Assembly (NCBI GenBank): GCA_003226295.1
Contig: CP029803.1
Coordinates: forward strand, 1,989,001 to 2,053,000
Direction: 5' to 3'
Source of the DNA: Candidatus Moanabacter tarae
GTDB lineage: Bacteria; Verrucomicrobiota; Verrucomicrobiia; Opitutales; UBA2987
Length of the DNA stretch: 64,000 nt
This document shows, piece by piece, positions 17,807 to 26,562 of the stretch (its first letter is position 1; every line of letters starts with the position of its first letter). The notes below the pieces were generated by a model that was not told where the DNA came from, made no database searches, and was given only the letters and a program-made list of their open reading frames with translations. A program made the position numbers and the translations under genes.

Positions 17807-19588
17807 CTACCAATATGCCACCGCTTCAGCCACTTCACCCAAGTGATGGCCGTTCCAGTTAACATCAGCCAAAATTGGGAGGGAATGGGTATGGAAAACT
17901 TTCGGGAAAACAGCTTCTACAGGCTGCGAAACCTGCTCCCCAGCCAGAATGTCTACCTCGGCGGTGGTTGGATTCAAAATTACTCCATCGACTGACCGAA
18001 ACTTTATCCGGCTCGTAACATTTCGGTCCTCGTGATTCAATAACCGCAGCTGAAACAAAACCTTTTGCCCAGGCTCAATTCGCAATTTGTATGGGTAGAA
18101 TTCAATAAACCGCGGATCCATACCCAAATTGGGATGCGGCCTGTCGATGATTTCCGTGAAAAGTTCTGTCCACCGGTTCATCCATTTATCCCAGTGTGCG
18201 ACTTGATCTCCATCGCATTCTATCGCTCCACCGTGACCGGTCAGAAGAAAGTCAGGCTTGCGCTCCTTGATCTGCTGGACCATATCGCGATAGCTAGAAA
18301 CAGGAGTACGGTTCTTTGGGATGAAGGAATGAATCCAGTCGCGTTTCTCGGCGAAGCAGAGACCAGATAAATTGTCGCCGATGCTGAGAAACCGAACATC
18401 GTCTACACTGAAGGAGATGAGGTGATGATAGAGGGTCTGGCCAGGAAATTGTTCGATACGGAAATCGATACCACGCCAGGTAAAATTTTCACTTCGGGTT
18501 ATCGTCCGTGTAACCGGAATACCTTCAGGTAACTGGCAGGGCATATCGAAACATTCTGGGTGCTCTAGAATGTCCCGCAATTCTGGGGAAGAAATAACTT
18601 GGGTATTGTAACGGTTTCTCAAAGCGGGCAAACCGGCTAGATGATCGTCGTGATAGTGGGAGGGGAAAAACCACTCAACATTAGTAATTCCTAGATTGGG
18701 CTCTAGGTAAGCTGTCAGGTTATCGATATACCTGTGCGGGCTCCCAGCAATTGGAAAGTTGGAAACATATCCAGAATCGATAAAAATGGCATTTCCAGCA
18801 TCATCTTTTATGATGTAAGTCTTTGCACTGGAATTTTCTACTTCGATGCAGTGAGGCGTTACTAGTCGGAACTTTGGTTGGAAGTAGGAATACGGTTTAC
18901 CGTAGAAAAGCTCGTAAATCTCCTCCAAATGGGACCGGAGAAGACCCTTCATCTCACCGCTAGAAAAAGGGCGCCCGTGTCCCGGCAGGATCAGGTCAAC
19001 GTCGAGATCCTCTACCATTTTGATACTCTCCATCAGGTGAGCATGTCCCTGAAAATCCATGTAGCGCCACTGGACCCAGAAATAATCTTGGATCTTGCTA
19101 CTCGTTGAGAGTAAATCTCCACAAGCAAGAACCCGATAGCCATCGATACTAAAGAGATACCCGACAGATCCAAAGGTATGACCAGGAAGCGGTAAGACCT
19201 CGATATGGAGATCTAGGTAGTTGAGTGTGTGATAATCCTTAGCATAGGTCGCATGAAGATCCTGCAGAGAACCGGAGCACTGATAAAAAGACTCATAATT
19301 GTCCCAGATATCATACGCAGCGCGCTGCAGGTCTGGCTCTTCGAAAAAGCGACGCTCCACGAATGGGATAGAGATTTCGGCATCCGGAAAATTCGCTGAG
19401 GCAGCGCACTGATCACGATGGAAATGGGTCAAGAGTATGTTTTTCGCCGCTGGAAACCCCTTCTTTTTAAGGTACTCGGGAGAAATATTTGTGCCACAGT
19501 CTATAAGGATAGTGCCGCTTGTCGTTGTCACAGCATAGACGCTACAAGTATCCTCAATACAATAGAGATTCTCACTTAATTTTTCCAT
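17807..19588 (-). CDS. Fused two-domain metallo-beta-lactamase-fold protein with C-terminal beta domain
   Basis: A 593-residue protein with two consecutive MBL-fold domains (about 1-225 and 235-470) and a C-terminal beta-sandwich-like segment (about 495-593). Domain 1 reads TH55FH57RDQ60, so the last metal ligand is Gln instead of His, while PGH137, GD158 and PGH204 are present. Domain 2 keeps SH311YH313DDH316, GD405 and GH452 but has PGQ384 where His is expected (two His follow at 388-389). Each half has thus lost a different ligand. The last segment (NHEDRNVTSRIKF) resembles Ig-like domains found at the ends of sugar hydrolases. No signal peptide. Function unknown. Confidence 0.82.
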   Translation of the reverse strand: MEKLSENLYCIEDTCSVYAVTTTSGTILIDCGTNISPEYLKKKGFPAAKNILLTHFHRDQCAASANFPDAEISIPFVERRFFEEPDLQRAAYDIWDNYESFYQCSGSLQDLHATYAKDYHTLNYLDLHIEVLPLPGHTFGSVGYLFSIDGYRVLACGDLLSTSSKIQDYFWVQWRYMDFQGHAHLMESIKMVEDLDVDLILPGHGRPFSSGEMKGLLRSHLEEIYELFYGKPYSYFQPKFRLVTPHCIEVENSSAKTYIIKDDAGNAIFIDSGYVSNFPIAGSPHRYIDNLTAYLEPNLGITNVEWFFPSHYHDDHLAGLPALRNRYNTQVISSPELRDILEHPECFDMPCQLPEGIPVTRTITRSENFTWRGIDFRIEQFPGQTLYHHLISFSVDDVRFLSIGDNLSGLCFAEKRDWIHSFIPKNRTPVSSYRDMVQQIKERKPDFLLTGHGGAIECDGDQVAHWDKWMNRWTELFTEIIDRPHPNLGMDPRFIEFYPYKLRIEPGQKVLFQLRLLNHEDRNVTSRIKFRSVDGVILNPTTAEVDILAGEQVSQPVEAVFPKVFHTHSLPILADVNWNGHHLGEVAEAVAYW

Positions 19589-19729
19589 CGTACTAGTGTT
19601 CTAGCGTGAACAATCGCAGTATAAACCGTTCCTATAATCTAACGAATTTAGATTCGGAACTTTAGCATCCTCCAGGGAAAGCTACAGGAAGGGTGCTACC
19701 CCGCGATTGATCACGGCCAAATGGAAACA

Positions 19730-20719
19730 TCAAGCCACTCCAATCTCTAAGGCTTCGACTGCATTCCTCCAGAAGATACCTTCTATATCTTCATTGGAAA
19801 AACCGACGATTTCAGCGGCTTGTTTCATAGCCAACATTTGTTCGTAGATGCACAAAATGGGGCGTGCCTCGGTGTGGGCGAAACTCAGGTTCATGTCATC
19901 CGTATAAACCTGATACCAGTATCGCCCAAAGTTGACATACTTTCCGTGGAAAAAGGTTGAATCGACTCCATCCGAACCATAGAATATCCGCTTCAAGTTT
20001 TCTTTTTGGAAAAGTGTGATAAAGGCGGGCAAGGAAGTCACTGCAGATAAATCGTACCAGATGTTTGGCATATGGCGTAGGCGTTCCACACCGCGAAGGA
20101 TCGGGTAGTAAGTAAAGCTCCTTGCGCAGTGAGCAAGAATCCACTTAATATTTGGATAACGACGTGTGGTATACTCTTCCAGATCATTGAGGTTGTATTG
20201 ATCCGCGCTGCCCTGGGAACGAGACAGGTGCATCGTGACCCAAAGTCCAAGATCGTTCGCCAGCTCCATTTGTTCATGAGTTAGGAATTCGTGGATGCGG
20301 CAGTTGTCCCTATCCCCAGTCACAGAGAAGACGCGGTAGGGCTTCAGTCCGATAAATCCTTTGTTTTTAACATCGGAGTTAATATCCTCAATTTTGCACT
20401 CCGGTGTAACCAACCGATTAGCCCTTGAGCCCGGATCCCGAGAAAGCTGTTCGGCGACCATTGTATTGTGTTTATCGACATCTGTGCCGACCACTGGCAT
20501 TCCTAGAACAAGATAGTTAACGTGACGACCTGGATACAGTTTTTCGCTCCAAGCCTCAAGGGTCGCGAGGTCAGAGTCATGTCTAAACGGATGCTCCGCG
20601 CCAGGCTGCATGCAGTTGCTTTGAAACAAATGACAATGGGCATCGAATACGCGCTGTGGTACAAAGTCCTCAAGCTCCTCCTCCCAGAATCGTTGGTCTT
20701 CTTCACGATAATCGATCAT
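19730..20719 (-). CDS. Amidohydrolase 2 family (COG2159-type) protein
   Basis: A 329-residue metal-dependent hydrolase or decarboxylase of the amidohydrolase superfamily, distinct from the copy at 6545-7669. Visible ligands are D26-A-H28-C-H30, a His in WVTMHLSRSQGS near 180, a His in WILAHCARS near 205 and the closing Asp in IFYGSDGVDS near 255. A long Asp/Glu-rich N-terminus (EEDQRFWEEELEDF) precedes the barrel. In this group glucuronate isomerase-like and ACMSD-like activities exist, so it may act on sugar acids, but nothing in the sequence decides. Confidence 0.82.
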   Translation of the reverse strand: MIDYREEDQRFWEEELEDFVPQRVFDAHCHLFQSNCMQPGAEHPFRHDSDLATLEAWSEKLYPGRHVNYLVLGMPVVGTDVDKHNTMVAEQLSRDPGSRANRLVTPECKIEDINSDVKNKGFIGLKPYRVFSVTGDRDNCRIHEFLTHEQMELANDLGLWVTMHLSRSQGSADQYNLNDLEEYTTRRYPNIKWILAHCARSFTYYPILRGVERLRHMPNIWYDLSAVTSLPAFITLFQKENLKRIFYGSDGVDSTFFHGKYVNFGRYWYQVYTDDMNLSFAHTEARPILCIYEQMLAMKQAAEIVGFSNEDIEGIFWRNAVEALEIGVA

Positions 20720-21049
20720 ATTTCGCGAATTCTAAGAATTTTCTAACTAGTTTAGTAACCCAGAAGATGAAGGCGATGCTAACATTAAATGCGAGTGCAA
20801 ATTTGTCTCCAGTCAACAAAAAGAGACTGTGGCCCCAAGTGGTAAGTTTCAATCCCTGAGCAGTCCAGCCATTAAACTAATCCCCACAAAACAGATTGGA
20901 AATTCCCAGTCCCAAGCCTTTGGATCCTGAGTTTCCCAGTAGTCTAGCGAGTTTAGACAGCCTGATCCTCTAATTCGCAAAGTATTTCGTGAAACAGATT
21001 TTAACTCACTCAATACGGGCGATAATTTCGCCAACTCAAATCTACTGTT
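20720..21049. other. Gene-free stretch, 330 bp
   Basis: Leader of the amidohydrolase gene (leftward) and the 3' side of PhyH 4. A 6-1-6 inverted repeat AATTCT-A-AGAATT lies about 10 bases before the amidohydrolase ATG and could be an operator or RNA stem. A 61-codon leftward frame at 20849-21034 shows no protein-like pattern and is not called. Confidence 0.4.
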
Positions 21050-21826
21050 TTACCCTAACTGTCCTGTTGAAAACAGAGCTCGCTCTTCTACCAGAGACCG
21101 GAGGCTAGGATCCTCGCTGTTAAGAAATTCTTCATGCGGCTGAAAGATACCTTCCGTGTATTGCTCAAGTGATTTCAGTTCATCCTCTTCGCGCGGCCGA
21201 ACTGCAAATTTCAGCGCGATATATCGCCGGCCTTCTCCGCCTCCATAGGCGGCGTGCCAGAGGCAATGATTGAAAAAAATGATGTCCCCAGGATTTGTCT
21301 CAAGGGCCACACAAGGAATATCTGCACCGTGAATCCCAAAAGGGCGATTTCCTGGATCGACTTCCAGCTTTTTAAGATTCCTGTGCATTGGCATACGATG
21401 TGAGCCCGGAATCACTCGCAAACATCCACTATCCCTTCTCACCTCATCGAGATAAATCATTATCTTTATCTGACCAAAATTGATCCGTTGTTCCTCTCCG
21501 TTGCGATAGTATTTCCTGTCCGGATGCCAATTGACTTCCCGACGATTACTGATGTTCCCCTCGGATCCGACCCATATTAAATCTGCCCCTAAGAGAATTT
21601 TCACTGATCTGTAGATTCGCTCATCGGAAACCAAACTATGTAGTCCCTTTCGACGCTCAATGAAACCGGGGTGGCGCCTTTCCTCGTTTTTTTCCTGCTC
21701 CTCATTCTCGGCCCAGATCTGCTCCGCCAATTGTGTGACCTCATGCATCTCTTGCTGAGAAAGAAGGCCCGGGGTAAGGAGAAAACCAAAAGTGTGGTAG
21801 TGAGTTTGTTGTTGTTCTGTAATCAC
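21050..21826 (-). CDS. PhyH-family oxygenase 4
   Basis: A 258-residue Fe(II)/2-oxoglutarate oxygenase. Iron ligands are H101-P-D103 in NWHPDRKYY and His191 in CLWHAAYGGG; Arg200/Arg201 in GEGRRYIALKF fit the 2-oxoglutarate site. The block DSGCLRVIPGSHRM is typical. An acidic helix (EQEKNEERRHP) after the first strand is unusual. The gene lies alone between the amidohydrolase and the PfkB kinase, on the same strand. Substrate unknown. Confidence 0.85.
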   Translation of the reverse strand: MITEQQQTHYHTFGFLLTPGLLSQQEMHEVTQLAEQIWAENEEQEKNEERRHPGFIERRKGLHSLVSDERIYRSVKILLGADLIWVGSEGNISNRREVNWHPDRKYYRNGEEQRINFGQIKIMIYLDEVRRDSGCLRVIPGSHRMPMHRNLKKLEVDPGNRPFGIHGADIPCVALETNPGDIIFFNHCLWHAAYGGGEGRRYIALKFAVRPREEDELKSLEQYTEGIFQPHEEFLNSEDPSLRSLVEERALFSTGQLG

Positions 21827-21944
21827 GATAAGTAGCCAACCGAAGGAGACCGTAAAAGTAAAGATCGGTCAGTGTTAACAGAATCTTCATTGAAGACACT
21901 TTGTGGCCCTCCACCGCCCCCAAAGAAAATGACAACCTATCAAT

Positions 21945-22883
21945 CTAGCTGACGGATTCTACAAATCGATCCAATTCATCCCTCTGAGGCAGGCCCCCGA
22001 TCACTCCTAAATGCTGCACTGCAAATGCACCAGCGGCATTCGCCCGTCGAACGGCTTCAGGCAATTTCTCTCCTTCGCCGAGACTCACCGCGAGTGCAGC
22101 ATTGAAGGCATCGCCCGCACCAGTGACGTCAAGAGAACGAACCCCGGACACTGCCTGTATCTCCTCGGTGCCCTCCGGTGTCACTAGAAGTGAGCCTTTT
22201 TCACCCATTGTCACCACAAGTTTCGACACACCTCGATCCAGTAGCTGTCGGGCAAGCTCGGGCGTCGGAGTTGGATCATCTGGAGAGAGGCCGAGGAGTA
22301 TGCGCACCTCGCTTTCGTTTGGGGTAAGGACATCGACGCCACGAAATACCGACGGATCGACGGGCAGCGCCGGAGCAGGATTCCAAATTGTCTGGATCCC
22401 GTGTTTACGACCCAACACCATAGCCCGTTCAACAACCCCGATCGGCACTTCATACTGAGTAAGTATAATATCACTTTGGGCAATCAGATCCTCCACTTCA
22501 TCAACCTGTTCCGGTCTCATCTTTAAATTCGCACCGAGATGCCCCACAATCCAGTTGTCGCCCGAAGGTATTAGGTGCACAACACCTACCGCTGTATTCT
22601 CTCCAGGAATCTGGTGGATGTGATCCAGCAACACACCCTCTTTTTTTAGTGTGTCGAAGGCTATCTGCGCCAGCAGATCCTCTCCAACACAAGCCAAGAG
22701 ATTTACTTCAGCTCCAAGCCGGACCGCCGCGATCGCCTGGTTAGTTCCCTTACCACCCGGTCCCAGATCGAATTGGTCGCCAATCAGACCCTCACCGAGA
22801 ACCGGCATACGCGGCACTCGAATTGTGATACCAACTACAAAACTCCCAACAACAAAAATTCTAGGTTTCTTTCGAATTTCCAT
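21945..22883 (-). CDS. rbsK: PfkB-family sugar kinase, ribokinase-like
   Basis: A 312-residue cytoplasmic kinase of the PfkB family, closest in pattern to ribokinase (ribose to ribose 5-phosphate). Motifs are PVLGEGLIGDQFDLGPGGKGTNQAI (given here by its ends: PVLGEG and GGKGTNQA), the anion-hole block DVTGAGDAFNAALAV with the catalytic Asp, and WNPAPA in the middle. The ATG at 22883 is chosen because GGGGTG lies upstream; another in-frame ATG five codons earlier is possible. KDG kinase and other PfkB specificities cannot be excluded, and KDG would fit the UxuA-like genes. No ribose transporter is nearby. Confidence 0.83.
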   Translation of the reverse strand: MEIRKKPRIFVVGSFVVGITIRVPRMPVLGEGLIGDQFDLGPGGKGTNQAIAAVRLGAEVNLLACVGEDLLAQIAFDTLKKEGVLLDHIHQIPGENTAVGVVHLIPSGDNWIVGHLGANLKMRPEQVDEVEDLIAQSDIILTQYEVPIGVVERAMVLGRKHGIQTIWNPAPALPVDPSVFRGVDVLTPNESEVRILLGLSPDDPTPTPELARQLLDRGVSKLVVTMGEKGSLLVTPEGTEEIQAVSGVRSLDVTGAGDAFNAALAVSLGEGEKLPEAVRRANAAGAFAVQHLGVIGGLPQRDELDRFVESVS

Positions 22884-23197
22884 ATTCACCCCACGCATGC
22901 GATCCGGACAAAAAGTTTAGAAGGTGAACCTTTGCATATTAGGCAGATCTTTCCGAAGCGGTTGCCGAAATATTGACAAGGGAAAGTAGTCTAAATCCTC
23001 TCATCTTAGCCATGCTATCCCACAACTTTGCCGAGAAATATCAGATGCAAAACAACGTCGATATGTTCTCGATTACGACTAACACGACCGGAGGTCATAA
23101 TCCACGCCCTATTCGGTTAAATAATTCCGTTCGGTATGCAATAGAATCCTCCGAATACTTTCAGCCCAGAGAACTTCGGAGACATGAATATTCCTGG

Positions 23198-24208
23198 TTA
23201 ACTCCATCTCTCAAGAGAAAACGAATTAATCGCAACCTTTCGTTGCTGATTGGACCTCATAGAGGAAGCGGCCTTTCTTTCGAAATTCTCCCGGTATTCG
23301 GCGCGTTTACGGTTAAAAATCTTTGCATCACTTAATACATCGGAGGGTCGATTCTGGCTGCGAGCAAGGAAATCGGCCGACGGAGGATAGCACGCTGGAG
23401 GGACCGACTCACGTCCCGACTCAGCAAACCCTGGTTCCCTGGGACTAAATGCAGCATTATTCGGAAGATTTGCACTCTGATAACGCAAATCCATACTCCA
23501 GCGAACTGTGTTGCCCTTGTTCTCAAAACTGGCATGCGGAGTCCGATTTGTCATTAGGAGAACACTCCCCTTTCTCACTGGGACAGCAACGGCCTTATGC
23601 TTTCTAGGAAAATCCTTCGTTTTTATCTCCAAATAGGTTCCTTCCTTGTTCGGCCGGTGAGAAAATACTTCGGATTTGTGTAACCGCGGCAATACGTAGA
23701 GACATCCATTATCGGCACTCGCATCCACCAAAGGAAGCCAAACCGTCAGTATAAGCCCTTTGTCGCAGGCTGGATCGAAATAGCCAGAATCCTGATGCCA
23801 TGGCACCTCCCCCCTCGGATCATGGGGTAACTTGGGGCGCAGCCGATAAACGCTGCTCGCGATCAACTCCGGACCGCAAAGCGACTCAGCTATATCGAGA
23901 AGCTTAGGATGAATGATAAGCCGGAAAATCTCCGGCCCCGAAAGAGCTCCACTAGAAATCTTTGGCAGCAGCGTATCAGCTTCCTTATCGATCGCAGCCA
24001 GTTGGCGTTCGAAACCAAGTTGCTCGTAGGTACTTCTCAGCTTGCCCTCCTCAACCAATCGTCTCGCTCTTACCAATATCTCATCTGAGATCTCATCAAT
24101 TACTGGGAGGAGGTCTGATTCGGAGAACAGATCCTCTACAACAAGGCAACCCTCCTTATGAAATATCTCGATCTCTTCTCTTGTGAGTCCTCGGGTCATT
24201 CTAAGCAC
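23198..24208 (-). CDS. PhyH-family oxygenase 5
   Basis: The largest PhyH copy, 336 residues. Iron ligands are H138-Q-D140 in PWHQDSGYFD and His225 in RTPHASFENKG; Arg236 (TVRWSMDLRY) fits the 2-oxoglutarate site. The middle block reads DNGCLYVLPRLHKS, with RLH where PGSH is usual. A C-terminal tail of about 80 residues after the oxygenase core is Arg/Ser-rich (AFSPREPGFAESGR) and is not found in the other four copies. It looks more distant from them and may act on a different class of substrate. Confidence 0.85.
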   Translation of the reverse strand: MLRMTRGLTREEIEIFHKEGCLVVEDLFSESDLLPVIDEISDEILVRARRLVEEGKLRSTYEQLGFERQLAAIDKEADTLLPKISSGALSGPEIFRLIIHPKLLDIAESLCGPELIASSVYRLRPKLPHDPRGEVPWHQDSGYFDPACDKGLILTVWLPLVDASADNGCLYVLPRLHKSEVFSHRPNKEGTYLEIKTKDFPRKHKAVAVPVRKGSVLLMTNRTPHASFENKGNTVRWSMDLRYQSANLPNNAAFSPREPGFAESGRESVPPACYPPSADFLARSQNRPSDVLSDAKIFNRKRAEYRENFERKAASSMRSNQQRKVAINSFSLERWS

Positions 24209-24334
24209 CTTTTGCTATCCTAAGGAATTGCACAAAGCACATAGAGCGTCGAGCCCGAATATTCCTTCAACAGGAACCCCTCAAAGGCTACCGTTAAGTC
24301 TGATCAACAAAGCGGTGAAACCGTATGTTTATCC

Positions 24335-25000
24335 CTAAGTATTTCCCGTAACTAAGGTGGCCGGCAAATGGATAACTGAATTATAAAAAGACAACCGCAC
24401 TCTGCCGTCAATAAATGTCAACCTTGCTACCGCTGTGTTAGCAATATCCCCAAGCCATTCATGACCACTGCCCCCGTGTTTGAGAAAAGCACCAATCAAC
24501 ATCAGCAGAAATGCACCGTGTGAAATATAAGCAATCCTCTCCTTAGAACGGCCAAACCGGTCAATTGTCGTCTTGGCAACTTCATCGGCCCTTTTCTCCA
24601 TTTGTTCCAAAGTCTCATAAGGTTTGCACTTCCACCACCCTCTTCCATCGATTTCTTCGGGACAGGAATATCCTGCAAACTCGGCTTCAATTTGTATCCG
24701 AGTCATTCCGGGCCGACCCTCAAAAATATCCGGGCTTGCCCCAGCCATACAACCCCCGTGCTCGTGAAGAGCGATCCATATATCTGGGGCCAAGCCAGTG
24801 AATTGCCGTACCTTTTCCGTAGTCTCCAAAGTGCGTCGGAACGGACTTGTAAACAACCGATCTAGCTGAAGCCCTCGACACCACAGTCCTACACGCCGAG
24901 CTTGCTCAAAGCCCATCGCTGTCAGAGGAGGATCGTCCACCCGTTCAGCAGGCTGGGCGTTGTTGGTCGACTGTCCGTGACGTATGAGAAATAGTTCCAT
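24335..25000 (-). CDS. Histidine phosphatase family protein
   Basis: A 221-residue phosphoglycerate-mutase-like phosphatase. The catalytic RHG is at residues 7-9 (LIRHGQSTNN) and the second His is in AYISHGAFLL near 165. The substrate-side residues FTSPFRRTLET near 55-65 are also typical. The acid Glu region and the flexible insert (CMAGASPDIFEGRPG) place it among cofactor-independent broad phosphatases rather than glycolytic mutases. Role is open: sugar phosphate or phosphoester removal. It is the first gene of the leftward series. Confidence 0.85.
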   Translation of the reverse strand: MELFLIRHGQSTNNAQPAERVDDPPLTAMGFEQARRVGLWCRGLQLDRLFTSPFRRTLETTEKVRQFTGLAPDIWIALHEHGGCMAGASPDIFEGRPGMTRIQIEAEFAGYSCPEEIDGRGWWKCKPYETLEQMEKRADEVAKTTIDRFGRSKERIAYISHGAFLLMLIGAFLKHGGSGHEWLGDIANTAVARLTFIDGRVRLSFYNSVIHLPATLVTGNT

Positions 25001-25214
25001 CGGGCCTTTAGCTACTCCCTCAAGGTGTACGTCGGCTCAACTCTGTCAATTGCCGATTTGTCTGACCATTGAAAAATGATCGACCCAGTTAGAGGAAAAT
25101 TTTGAGACTTTTTTTTAGGATTCGTTGATCCACCCAACTCGCCGAATTGGTGATTTGACCTTCGACTGTACATAATAAAACTTTAACGACACACAACCAC
25201 CGAAAGGAATCAAC

Positions 25215-26102
25215 ATGAGCAGCCACGCGCAAACGGAATATCGATACGGAAAACTGACCTGGCCAGAGATTAATGACGCTGTCGATCTTGGCAAGGTCTG
25301 CATCGTCCCATGTGGTGCCATCGAACAACATGGGCACCATCTCCCACTTGACGTAGATGTGCTCTGTTCAACCGAGGTCGCATTGGGCGCAGGCCGTACC
25401 GCGCCGGATAACACCCTGATTCTACCCTCTGTGAACTACGGTTATACGGGCCATGTGATGGATTTCCCGGGAACCATAAACAACGATTTTGAGCACTTTA
25501 TGCACCACGTTCTCGACATTACAAAGTCACTGGCCTACCACGGCTTCAAAAAGATCATTCTACTCAACGGCCATGGTTCCAACATGCCAAATCTGGAGCT
25601 GGTTGCGCGTCGGACAAATCTTGAAACCGACGCAGAATGTATCCTCACTGCATGGTGGAATCTGTTGACTGTAGATAAGGCATTCATGCCTAGTTGGCGT
25701 GAAAGTGAATTCCCAGGAGGATGCGCGCATGCCTGCGAACTTGAGACTTCCGTGTATCTCTATCTCGACAACGATAACGTTCGAAAGGATCTAATTAAGA
25801 GTGGCGACAGTTCCTTCAACCTCGAGGACAATCCCTTCAATTACGTGGACCTATTCGGATCGGGTCCAGCAAACATCATTTCATGGACTAGTAGTTATTC
25901 CGATACCGGCGTAATAGGTGCAGCAGAACTAGCCACGGCAGAAAAGGGAAAGACGGCCTACGAAGAGGCCGTCAAACAATTGGCGCGATTAGTGGCCTGG
26001 TTCAAGGACCGACCGAAGGATCAGCGAAAGGACCGGCATAGAAAGCCACCGAGCATACCCATCTCATGGGGCCAGAGGCCAGTGAAAGATGAAACCCTTT
26101 GA
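25215..26102 (+). CDS. Creatininase-family amidohydrolase 1
   Basis: A 295-residue metal-dependent amidohydrolase related to creatininase and to FAPy deformylase (ArfB/MftE group). Signature blocks are CGAIEQHGHHLPLDVDV near 33-48 (Glu, His, Asp ligands), LNGHGSN near 115-121 and HACELETSVY near 173-182. The start is well supported: AAAGGA lies 7 bases before the ATG. The C-terminal tail is basic (RPKDQRKDRHRKPPS). The family opens cyclic amides or removes formyl groups; the substrate is unknown. A second, shorter copy lies at 30449-31210. Confidence 0.88.
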   Translation: MSSHAQTEYRYGKLTWPEINDAVDLGKVCIVPCGAIEQHGHHLPLDVDVLCSTEVALGAGRTAPDNTLILPSVNYGYTGHVMDFPGTINNDFEHFMHHVLDITKSLAYHGFKKIILLNGHGSNMPNLELVARRTNLETDAECILTAWWNLLTVDKAFMPSWRESEFPGGCAHACELETSVYLYLDNDNVRKDLIKSGDSSFNLEDNPFNYVDLFGSGPANIISWTSSYSDTGVIGAAELATAEKGKTAYEEAVKQLARLVAWFKDRPKDQRKDRHRKPPSIPISWGQRPVKDETL

Positions 26103-26562
26103 GGTTGTACAAGTCGTTCCTATACCTCTCAGATAAGGAATTCAGGTCTACTTTATTATAGGGTTCTTCCTTTAGTTTCCGCACGAGCCCTTTCCTTTTA
26201 AATCTTATCATAAATTTCGCCGAACATCACACCCCTATGTAATACGCTTTTCTGTCGGGTTTTGGCGTGATGCCCTCATTGGTCAATCAATCAGATTTCC
26301 GATATATTTCACTCCTAAGATCCCCAAGGAAGAAAGAGATCTTTTCCTTCTTTTTTGTAATTTTGATCGTCAGGTCAATTACACATCCTTTGAATATCTT
26401 CGAACCTGATTGCTCGATTAGTGATCCGTCCCCGTCTCGGGGAAAGTGTTAAAACTCGCGACAAGTATTACCGGAATACAATCAATATTCTGAATTTCTG
26501 TCAGAAATTCACTTAAAGAACCAGAAGGATTATCGGCAGTCTCAGCACTCAAGGATAGAATT
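26103..26562. other. Gene-free stretch, 460 bp
   Basis: Lies between the creatininase and the aminotransferase gene, both rightward. It is A/T-rich with poly-T segments near 26341-26360. A 61-codon frame at 26267-26452 is made of hydrophobic and Pro/Ser residues without any family pattern and is not called. An AAGGATAG ribosome binding site precedes the next gene. No operator or stable hairpin stands out. Confidence 0.45.

Noticed and set aside
26267-26452. 61-codon frame in the gap before the aminotransferase
   Set aside because: Low-complexity hydrophobic and Pro/Ser content, no start context.
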